A stretch of 64,000 nt of DNA from CAIVVT01 sp052145115 (GTDB lineage: Bacteria > Acidobacteriota > Terriglobia > Bryobacterales > Bryobacteraceae): the NCBI GenBank assembly GCA_052145115.1, contig JBKQPG010000006.1:31957-95956 (forward strand), read 5' to 3'. The notes under the pieces were generated by a model that ran no database searches, was not told the DNA's origin, and saw only the letters and a list, made by a program, of their open reading frames with translations. Both the position numbers and the translations under genes were made by a program. Below, in pieces: positions 7,956-14,734 of this stretch. Positions within the stretch are counted from its first letter, which is position 1. Each line of letters starts with the position of its first letter.

Positions 7956-9587
7956 TCATGGTAAGCCCGGCGCCGGGAGCGCGGCCCGGTCCCAGAAGTC
8001 GAGCGGGAGCGCGCGAACCTCGGTGCCGCACCACACGGGCCAGGCGGGGCTCTCGTCGGGCGGCAGGCTCAGGAGCTTGGGACTGACGATCAGCAGAACG
8101 TCGCTGGTGGTGTGAGAGCGGGTCTCGGAGCGCAGCCAGGGGATCCGGCTCAGCAGCGGCCAGCCGCTGGTGGACGTCGAGTCGTTGCGCTGGACGAGGC
8201 CGGCGATCACCGCCGACTGGCCGAACCGCATGCGGATGGGCATGGTGAATTTGCGGCTGGAGATGACCGGTAACCCGTTGGCGGTGTCGCCGGTCAACTG
8301 CGTGTACTCGGCTTCGAGGTCCAGCGTGACCGAAGCCGAGTCATGCACGTGCGGGGTGATCTTCACGACCACGCCCAGATCCTCGAAGGTGATGCTCGGG
8401 GCCGGCGTAACGGTGCCGCTGGGAGCGCTCTGCGCCACTTCGTAGCTTTGTTGGATGATGGGGTACTTCTCCCCGACGTGCATCGTGGCCGGCTGGCCGC
8501 TGACGCCGCGCAGCGACATGCGGGTCATGGTTGAGGCCGACGTGGCAGTCAGCGACGCCAGGATCTGGGCATCCGACAGCCCGACTCCGACGATGGACGA
8601 GCCGCCGCCCAGGGTGCCGAAGTTCGTGGTGCCGCTGGGAGGCGAGGCAATGTTGGTGAACGACCCGACCTTGGGGCCGAAATCCACGATCGGGAAGCTG
8701 GTCGGGAGACTCAGCCCGCGGCCCAGGTCCGACTGCCGGTCCACGCTCACCAGGTCCACGTCGATATAGACCTCCGCCTGGCCGTTCATCAACTGCCGCG
8801 CGATCTCCATGGCCGGGGCCACGCGGCTCAGCCGGTCGCGCAGCACCATCGCCCGCTGGGCGGAATCGATCGACACCTTGGTCAGACCGAAGATCGAGCG
8901 TATGGCGTTGGCGACATCCTGCAGATCCTGGGGGCCCATGGTGTCGGGGAACGGGATGGCGACGGCGACGGTCGGCTCGACCTCGGCGCGCTTGACCGCG
9001 GTCTCCTTGGCGAACAGGGCCAGGCGCGCGTTCACGGGCACATAGAACGCGCCGGTGACCAGTTGCAGAGCGTAAATGGCTTCCGACCAGGAGGCGTTGT
9101 CGAGACGCAGGGCGCGAGGCGGCTCGGCCGGGGGGAAGTCCGAGTCGAACACCACGCGGATGCCATAGCCGGAGGCGACTTTGGCGATCAGGACGCGTGG
9201 ATTGTCGCGCAGGTCGAAGCTGCGGCGGACGTTTTCGGGGTGCAGCGCGGGGGGCGGCTCGAGGTCGTGCCGGTCCTCGGCCGACACCTCGGGCAGCAGC
9301 GGCCGTTTCTCCGGCTCGGCCCCCGGTTTCAGGGACTTGAAAGCTTCCAGGGCCTGCAGCCCGAGGCGTTGATAGGCGGCGGCCAGGGCCTTCAGCGTGG
9401 GGTCGTTGGGGCGGCGCGCCACGGCCTGCTGGGCGGCCATGTAGGCGCCGGCGTAATCGCCCTTGGCGGCCAGCTTGCGCGCCTTGCGCTCCAGCGCGTC
9501 GGCGCTCGGCTCACCCGCCGACAGCATGGGCTGCCCCGCGATCACGAGGCACAAGGCGAGCGCGCGCGCTACCCGTTTCCAGCCCAT
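7956..9587 (-). CDS. Secretin-like outer-membrane protein (PilQ/GspD superfamily) with N-terminal TPR region
   Basis: A 543-residue exported protein (signal peptide ending about SAGEP). Residues about 30-90 look like a tetratricopeptide pair (AAKGDYAGAYMAAQQAVARRPNDPTLK). Short N-type domains follow (about 120-270), then a secretin domain: VGEKYPIIQ, FEDLGVVVKITPHVH, VTLDLEAEYTQL, PVISSRKF, QSAVIAGLVQ and the closing SGWPLLSRIPWLRSETRSHTTSDVLLIVSPKLL. Secretins form large outer-membrane gates for type II secretion or type IV pili. None of the usual partners (ATPase, PilMNOP, GspC and so on) is in this window, so the system it serves is unknown. The start ATG at 9587 has no clear ribosome binding site. 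Confidence 0.85.
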   Translation of the reverse strand: MGWKRVARALALCLVIAGQPMLSAGEPSADALERKARKLAAKGDYAGAYMAAQQAVARRPNDPTLKALAAAYQRLGLQALEAFKSLKPGAEPEKRPLLPEVSAEDRHDLEPPPALHPENVRRSFDLRDNPRVLIAKVASGYGIRVVFDSDFPPAEPPRALRLDNASWSEAIYALQLVTGAFYVPVNARLALFAKETAVKRAEVEPTVAVAIPFPDTMGPQDLQDVANAIRSIFGLTKVSIDSAQRAMVLRDRLSRVAPAMEIARQLMNGQAEVYIDVDLVSVDRQSDLGRGLSLPTSFPIVDFGPKVGSFTNIASPPSGTTNFGTLGGGSSIVGVGLSDAQILASLTATSASTMTRMSLRGVSGQPATMHVGEKYPIIQQSYEVAQSAPSGTVTPAPSITFEDLGVVVKITPHVHDSASVTLDLEAEYTQLTGDTANGLPVISSRKFTMPIRMRFGQSAVIAGLVQRNDSTSTSGWPLLSRIPWLRSETRSHTTSDVLLIVSPKLLSLPPDESPAWPVWCGTEVRALPLDFWDRAALPAPGLP

Positions 9588-9784
9588 CTAAACCGAAGAC
9601 GCTCGCGGGGCGCACAACGTGGAGCCGGAACGGGCCCGGGCGACCGTCACAGGGTCCGAAGCCTGAGCCACCACCTGCCTGTGGGTACAAAGCGCCAGAC
9701 TGCGGGTCAGAATCGGGTGCGCTGGCCAGACCTGAGCCTCAGCCGCCCGTATCCATATCCGATAACCGGACCTTATCGTTGTAT

Positions 9785-9790
9785 TAGAAT
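9785..9790 (+). promoter_or_regulatory. -10 element TAGAAT ahead of the lyase operon
   Basis: TAGAAT at 9785-9790 matches five of six positions of TATAAT. It overlaps the in-frame ATG at 9789, arguing that translation starts further down at GTG 9819, which has AAAGGAG (9802-9808) upstream. No convincing -35 is visible. The 9588-9784 stretch separates it from the divergent secretin gene and holds nothing else recognisable. Confidence 0.5.
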
Positions 9791-9818
9791 GGACTTGGCT
9801 GAAAGGAGCCAGCATTTC

Positions 9819-10727
9819 GTGCAGGATCGAGCATCCATTTTGAGAGCCGCTCTGGAGCGCCGTCAGGCCCTGGTGGTGCCGGGGTGTCATGACGCGCTGA
9901 GCGCCAAGGTGATCGAAGCGGCGGGCTTCGAAGCCATCCAGGTGAGCGGCTTCGGCCTGGCCGGCAGCCTGCTGGGGCAGCCCGACGTCGGCCTGGTGGA
10001 CATGAAGGATGTGCTGGACCTCACGGCCAACATCATTCGCGCCGTGGGCATCCCGGTGATGGCGGACATCGACACCGGCGGGGGCAACGCCCTCAATGCG
10101 GCCGCCGTGACTGAGCGCCTGATCGCCATGGGCGCGGCCGGCGTCAACATCGAGGACCAGGTATTCCCCAAGCGCTGCGGCCACATGGAAGGCAAGCAGG
10201 TGATCCCGGCCGAGGAGATGGCCGGCAAGGTGCGCGCCATGGCCGACACGCGCCGCCGACAGGGGTCGCAGCTGGTCATTAACGCGCGCACCGACTCCTA
10301 CGCCGTGCACGGCCTGGACGAGGCCATCCGCCGCGCCAACCTGTATCTGGAAGCCGGGGCCGACATGGCGTTCCTCGACGGCATCGGCACCCGCGCCGAC
10401 ATCGAGCGCGCCGGGCGCGAAATCCACGGCCTGCTGTCGGTCAACCTGATGGATGCCGTGACGGGCGTGAAGACCGAGCTCATTCCGATCCCCGAACTGG
10501 CGAGCCTGGGCGTGGCCCGCGTCAGCATCCCCGTGGCCTCGATCATGGTGGCCCACAAGGCGCTCATGGATTTCTTCACCGCTCTGCGCCGCTCGCCCAG
10601 CGGCATCCTGGCAGGCGAGACGCAGCGCCTCTCCTCGTTCCAGGACTACACGGCCTTCGTCGGCCTGCCGGAGTACCGCCGGCTGGAGAACGAGTACCTG
10701 CCGGGCAAGGCCGAAGCGCTGGTTTAG
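9819..10727 (+). CDS. Isocitrate lyase/PEP mutase superfamily lyase with KRCGH motif (methylisocitrate or 2-alkylmalate lyase-like)
   Basis: Metal-dependent TIM-barrel lyase of 302 residues. It has VVPGCHDALSAKVIEAAGF, MADIDTGGG, INIED-type NIEDQVFPKRCGH and NARTDSY. The KRCGH catalytic loop with Cys at about residue 119 is intact, as in isocitrate, methylisocitrate and dimethylmalate lyases and unlike PEP mutase, so cleavage of a branched 2- or 3-hydroxy di/tricarboxylate is expected. GTG 9819 is preferred because AAAGGAG sits 10 bases before it and the upstream ATG 9789 lies in a -10 element. It is followed after 8 bases by the LeuC-type gene. Oxaloacetate decarboxylase-like activity is an alternative. 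Confidence 0.82.
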   Translation: MQDRASILRAALERRQALVVPGCHDALSAKVIEAAGFEAIQVSGFGLAGSLLGQPDVGLVDMKDVLDLTANIIRAVGIPVMADIDTGGGNALNAAAVTERLIAMGAAGVNIEDQVFPKRCGHMEGKQVIPAEEMAGKVRAMADTRRRQGSQLVINARTDSYAVHGLDEAIRRANLYLEAGADMAFLDGIGTRADIERAGREIHGLLSVNLMDAVTGVKTELIPIPELASLGVARVSIPVASIMVAHKALMDFFTALRRSPSGILAGETQRLSSFQDYTAFVGLPEYRRLENEYLPGKAEALV

Positions 10728-10735
10728 GAGCGTCC

Positions 10736-12031
10736 ATGGGAATGACACTCGCGGAGAAGATTCTGGCCCGCGCCTCGGGGCGCGAGAGCGTTGCACCGGA
10801 TGAGATCGTCGTCGCCCGGGTCGACCTGGCCATGTCGCACGAAAACGGCGACCTAGTGCGCAAGAGCTTCGCCGAGATCGGCGTGGCGCGGGTGTGGGAC
10901 GCGGGCAAAATCGTCATCATCTTCGACCATCGCGTGCCGGCCGAATCGGAGAAGACGGCCACCACGCACAAGGCCCTGCGCGAATTCGTCCGCGCCCAGG
11001 GAATCGCCAATTTCTACGACGTCGGCCGCGGCGGCATCTGCCACCAGGTGCTGGCCGAGCACGGCCACGTCCGGCCCGGCATGGTGGTGGTGGGCACCGA
11101 TTCCCACACCACCACGCACGGCGCTTTCGGGGCCTTCGCCACCGGCATCGGCGCCACCGAAATGGCCGGCGTGTGGACCGAGGGCAGCCTGTGGTTCAAA
11201 GTCCCGTCCACGTTGCGCATCCTGGTGGAGGGCGAGTTCCGCCCCTGGATCTCGGCCAAGGACCTGATCCTGTATATCATCGGAAAACTGGGCGCCGACG
11301 GGGCCGATTATCGGGCCGTGGAGTTCGACGGCCCGGCCATCCGCAAGCTCAGCGTGGCCTCGCGCATGGTGCTGGCCAACCTGTCCATGGAGATGGGCGC
11401 AAAAGTCGCCTTCACGCCGGTGGACGAGCGGCTGCTCGAGTACCTGCGCCCGCGCGCCGCCGGCCCCATCGAGGCCATCGCGCCCGACCCCGATGCGGTC
11501 TACGAACGCGTTGTGCACATCGATCTGGAACGCGATGTGCCGGAACCGCAGATCGCCTGCCCGCACGGCGTCGACAACGTTCATCCGCTTTCGGAGCTGG
11601 GCGACGTGCCCGTAGAGCAGGCCGTCCTGGGCAGCTGCACTAACGGCCGGCTGGAGGATCTGGAGATCGCCGCGCGGATCGTCCGCGACCGCCAGGTGCA
11701 TCCCCGCACGCGCCTGATCGTGATCCCCGCCTCGCAGCAGATCTACCTGGAGGCCATGCGCCTGGGCTACCTGGAGACTTTGATCCTGGCCGGCGCAATG
11801 GTGAATCCTCCCGGCTGCGGGCCGTGCGTGGGCGTCCACCAGGGCATCATCGCCGCCGGCGAGAGCTGCGTCTCTTCCACGAATCGCAACTTCCTCGGCC
11901 GCATGGGCAGCAAGGATTCCAAGGTGTATCTGGCCAGCCCCGCCGTGGTCGCCGCATCGGCCATCGCTGGGCGGCTCGCGCACCCCGAATTGATCGTCAA
12001 GGAGGATTCCGAATGCCTGGCGACAGTTTGA
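10736..12031 (+). CDS. Aconitase-superfamily hydro-lyase large subunit (LeuC/HacA/DmdA type)
   Basis: The 431 residues belong to the two-subunit branch of 3-isopropylmalate dehydratase, homoaconitase and 2,3-dimethylmalate dehydratase. It carries the substrate/cluster motifs VVGTDSHTTTHGAFGAFATGIG, VLGSCTNGRLEDL and NPPGCGPCVGVHQG, whose three Cys bind a [4Fe-4S] cluster, and SSTNRNFLGRMG. Ribosome binding site TAGGAG precedes ATG 10736. It overlaps the small-subunit gene by 19 bases, so the two should be produced together. With a KRCGH-type lyase upstream and a dehydrogenase downstream the substrate may be an isocitrate-like acid rather than isopropylmalate; no leuA or homocitrate synthase is present. 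Confidence 0.88.
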   Translation: MGMTLAEKILARASGRESVAPDEIVVARVDLAMSHENGDLVRKSFAEIGVARVWDAGKIVIIFDHRVPAESEKTATTHKALREFVRAQGIANFYDVGRGGICHQVLAEHGHVRPGMVVVGTDSHTTTHGAFGAFATGIGATEMAGVWTEGSLWFKVPSTLRILVEGEFRPWISAKDLILYIIGKLGADGADYRAVEFDGPAIRKLSVASRMVLANLSMEMGAKVAFTPVDERLLEYLRPRAAGPIEAIAPDPDAVYERVVHIDLERDVPEPQIACPHGVDNVHPLSELGDVPVEQAVLGSCTNGRLEDLEIAARIVRDRQVHPRTRLIVIPASQQIYLEAMRLGYLETLILAGAMVNPPGCGPCVGVHQGIIAAGESCVSSTNRNFLGRMGSKDSKVYLASPAVVAASAIAGRLAHPELIVKEDSECLATV

Positions 12032-12525
12032 TTCTGCGCGGCCGCATTGCCGCCAAAATGGGCGAGAATATCGACACCGACATCATCTACCCCGGCCGCT
12101 ACCTCAACGTCACCGACCGCGAGAAGACCGCCGAGCACCTGTTCGAACTGGCTTACCCCGAGTTGCGCGCCGCCCTGCGCCCCGGCGACATCATTGTCGC
12201 CGCCAAGAACTTCGGCTGCGGCTCCAGCCGCGAGCAGGCCGCCGCGGCGCTGAAATACGCCGGCATCGGCGCGGTCATCGCGCCCTCCTTCGCGCGCATT
12301 TTCTATCGCAATTCGATCAACCTGGGGTTGCCGGCCATCGTCTCGGCCGAAGCGCCGGCGGTGTTGGAGGCGGGGGACGAAATCGAGATCGACCTGGCCC
12401 GCGGTTTCATTCGCAAGCTGCCCGCCGGCCCGGTCTGCCCCGCCGCGGCGCTCGATCCGCGCGCGATTGAACTGCTGAACGCCGGCGGCTTGATCCCGTA
12501 TCTCAAGCGGAAGCACGCCGCCTGA
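12013..12525 (+). CDS. Aconitase-superfamily hydro-lyase small subunit (LeuD/HacB/DmdB type)
   Basis: The 170-residue swivelling domain partner of the preceding large subunit. It contains GENIDTDIIYPGRYL, the substrate-loop NFGCGSSREQAAAALKYAGI, and APSFARIFYRNSINLGLP, all characteristic of LeuD/HacB. The ATG at 12013 has a strong GGAGG at 12001-12005 and lies inside the end of the large-subunit gene, indicating translational coupling. The YLNV residues in the substrate-specificity loop after DTDIIYPGR differ from the commonest LeuD sequences, but specificity cannot be read from them with confidence. The dehydrogenase gene starts 12 bases after the stop. Confidence 0.88.
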   Translation: MPGDSLILRGRIAAKMGENIDTDIIYPGRYLNVTDREKTAEHLFELAYPELRAALRPGDIIVAAKNFGCGSSREQAAAALKYAGIGAVIAPSFARIFYRNSINLGLPAIVSAEAPAVLEAGDEIEIDLARGFIRKLPAGPVCPAAALDPRAIELLNAGGLIPYLKRKHAA

Positions 12526-12537
12526 TCCGGAGCGCGC

Positions 12538-13677
12538 ATGAAGAAACACCGCATCGCCTGGCTGCCCGGGGACGGCATTGGCCAAGAAGTCTGTGAGGCC
12601 GCGCGCATGGTCCTCGACGCGGCCGGATTCGACGCCGAATACATCCCCGGCGACATCGGCTGGGAGTTCTGGCGCCAGGAAGGCGACGCGCTGCCGCCGC
12701 GCACGCTCGATCTGTTGAACAGCACGGACTGCGCCTTCTTCGGCGCCATCACGTCCAAGCCCGTCAAGGACGCCGCCAAGGAACTCGCGCCCGAATTGCA
12801 AGGCCGCGCCCCTGTCTACCGCAGCCCCATCGTGCGCATGCGCCAGCTCCTGGACCTGTACATCTGCATGCGCCCGTGCCGCGCCTTCCCCGGCAATCCG
12901 CTCAACTATCGCGACAACATCGACATCGTCGTGTTCCGCGAAAACACCGAGGGGATGTACGTCGGCGTCGAGTTCCCGGTCGTGCCCGAGGTCTTCTTCC
13001 AGGATCCCGGCATGGCGCGCATCCCGCGCGACGCCGCCATCTCTCTGCGCAGCGTCACTCGCAAGGCCTCGCTGCGCATCGTCGAAGCCGCGTTTGAATA
13101 CGCGGTCCAGCACAATCGTGGCAAGGTCACCGCGGTGCACAAGGCCAACGTCCTACGGGCTACCGACGGGGTGTTCCTCGAAGCCGCCCAGGAGGTGGCC
13201 GCGCGCTACCCCCAGATCCAGTTCGACACCGCCAACGTGGACGCCATCTGCATGTGGCTGCTCAAGAACCCGGCCAGCTACGAAGTGATCGTCACCACCA
13301 ACCTGTTCGGCGACATTCTGTCCGACCTGTGCGCCCAGATGGTAGGCGGGATGGGCTTCGCCTACAGCGGCAACATCGGGACCAGCTACGCCGTGTTCGA
13401 GCCTACACACGGCTCCGCGCCCAAGTACGCCGGCCTGAATAAGGTGAATCCCATCGCCACCATCCTGGCCGCCATGATGATGGCCGACTGGCTCGGCGAG
13501 GCGCTCACCGCCGCCGCCATCCACCAGGCTGTCGCCCGCGTCGTCTCGGAAGGCAGAGTCCGCAGCTACGACATGGGCGGCTCGGCCTCCACGCTCGACG
13601 TCGCCCGCGCCGTCGCCGCCGGCCTTCGTGCCGGCAGTTGCTCAGCGCACGCAGGCGCAGCCAACGGTTCGCCATGA
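12538..13677 (+). CDS. Beta-decarboxylating dehydrogenase (isocitrate/homoisocitrate/isopropylmalate type)
   Basis: NAD(P)-dependent oxidative decarboxylase of 379 residues. It begins IAWLPGDGIGQEV, has the substrate loop SPIVRMRQLLDLYICMRPC, FRENTEGMYVGVEF, the Lys/Asn block HKANVLRATDG, and the metal/coenzyme blocks VTTNLFGDILSDL and FEPTHGSAPKYAG. The SPIVRMR loop, with Ser and two Arg, favours isocitrate or homoisocitrate over isopropylmalate, which I hold as inference. It is the fourth gene in a lyase/hydro-lyase/dehydrogenase series. The last 14 or so residues are low in family resemblance. The -10 of the next gene begins six bases after its stop. Confidence 0.88.
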   Translation: MKKHRIAWLPGDGIGQEVCEAARMVLDAAGFDAEYIPGDIGWEFWRQEGDALPPRTLDLLNSTDCAFFGAITSKPVKDAAKELAPELQGRAPVYRSPIVRMRQLLDLYICMRPCRAFPGNPLNYRDNIDIVVFRENTEGMYVGVEFPVVPEVFFQDPGMARIPRDAAISLRSVTRKASLRIVEAAFEYAVQHNRGKVTAVHKANVLRATDGVFLEAAQEVAARYPQIQFDTANVDAICMWLLKNPASYEVIVTTNLFGDILSDLCAQMVGGMGFAYSGNIGTSYAVFEPTHGSAPKYAGLNKVNPIATILAAMMMADWLGEALTAAAIHQAVARVVSEGRVRSYDMGGSASTLDVARAVAAGLRAGSCSAHAGAANGSP

Positions 13678-13682
13678 CGCGC

Positions 13683-13688
13683 TATACT
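13683..13688 (+). promoter_or_regulatory. -10 element TATACT exactly 7 bases before the pip ATG
   Basis: TATACT at 13683-13688 is followed by seven bases and the ATG at 13696, with no Shine-Dalgarno sequence between. Transcription starting about seven bases after the -10 would make a leaderless mRNA. The same layout recurs at several other genes in the window. Confidence 0.55.
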
Positions 13689-13695
13689 GGCCGCC

Positions 13696-14685
13696 ATGCC
13701 CAACCACCCCGTGTCCGGATCCAGCATGAAGGATCCCCTCACCTGGCTGTACCCTCCTATCGAGCCCTACAACACGGGCCGACTGCAGGTCTCGCCGGTC
13801 CACGAAATCTATTACGAGGAGACAGGCAACCCGGCCGGCAAGCCGGTGATCTTCCTGCATGGCGGTCCGGGCGGCGGCTCCGATCCGAAGCAGCGCCGTT
13901 TCTTCCATCCGGAGAAGTACCGCATTGTGAACTTCGATCAGCGCGGATGCGGCAAGAGTACGCCCTACGCGTCGCTCGAAGCCAACACCACCTGGGACCT
14001 GGTCTCCGACATCGAGAAGATCCGCGAGCACCTCGGCATCGGGCGCTGGCAGGTGTTCGGTGGAAGCTGGGGCTCCACGCTGGCCCTGGCGTACGCGGAA
14101 ACGCATGCCGATCGCGTCACCGAATTGGTGCTGCGCGGCATCTTTCTGCTGCGCAAGCAGGAGATCGACTGGTTCTACCAGCGCGGCGCGTCGGTGCTTT
14201 TCCCCGATGCCTGGGAGCCGTATCTCGAGCACATCCCGGAGGCCGAGCGCGGCGATCTGCTCAGCGCCTACCACCGCCGCCTGACCAGCGACGATCCAGC
14301 CGTACGGCTGGCCGCCGCGAAGGTGTGGAGCGGATGGGAAGGCGTCACCTCCAAGCTACTGCCCGACCAGGCTTTCGCCGGCCATTACGAAGAGGACGAG
14401 TTTGCTCTGGCCTTCGCGCGGATTGAAGCCCACTACTTCGTCCATCGGGGGTTCTTCGAAACCGATGACCAGCTGCTGCGCGACGCTGCGCGCATCCGCC
14501 ACATCCCGGGCGCGATCGTGCAAGGCCGTTACGACGTCGTGTGCCCCATGGAAAGCGCGTGGGCTCTGCACCGCGCGTGGCCCGAAGCCGAGCTGATCAT
14601 CACTCCCGACAGCGGCCACAGCGCTTTCGATCCGCCCAACAGTCGCGCCCTGGTGGCGGCGGCGGACAGGTTCGCCGGCAGTTGA
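13696..14685 (+). CDS. pip: Proline iminopeptidase
   Basis: Alpha/beta-hydrolase (329 residues, cytosolic) that removes N-terminal proline from peptides. Motifs are HGGPGGGSDPKQRRFFHPEKYRI with the oxyanion Gly-Gly, FDQRGCGKSTP, the nucleophile elbow GGSWGSTLAL (Ser about 125), GRYDVVCP with the catalytic Asp, and SGHSAF with the catalytic His. The acidic cap region EEDEFALAFARIEAHYF is also typical of Pip. ATG 13696 sits seven bases behind a -10 element, giving a probable leaderless start; ATG 13726 (MKDPLTWLYPP) is an alternative. It is likely independent of the preceding operon. Confidence 0.93.
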   Translation: MPNHPVSGSSMKDPLTWLYPPIEPYNTGRLQVSPVHEIYYEETGNPAGKPVIFLHGGPGGGSDPKQRRFFHPEKYRIVNFDQRGCGKSTPYASLEANTTWDLVSDIEKIREHLGIGRWQVFGGSWGSTLALAYAETHADRVTELVLRGIFLLRKQEIDWFYQRGASVLFPDAWEPYLEHIPEAERGDLLSAYHRRLTSDDPAVRLAAAKVWSGWEGVTSKLLPDQAFAGHYEEDEFALAFARIEAHYFVHRGFFETDDQLLRDAARIRHIPGAIVQGRYDVVCPMESAWALHRAWPEAELIITPDSGHSAFDPPNSRALVAAADRFAGS

Positions 14686-14734
14686 CCTGGGACGGAATCC
14701 CGGCGCGCGGCGCGGAAAACCGGCCCTGCGCGCG

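Noticed and set aside
9789..9818. ATG 9789 as start of the lyase gene
   Set aside because: It lies in a TAGAAT -10 element and has no ribosome binding site, whereas GTG 9819 is preceded by AAAGGAG at good spacing.
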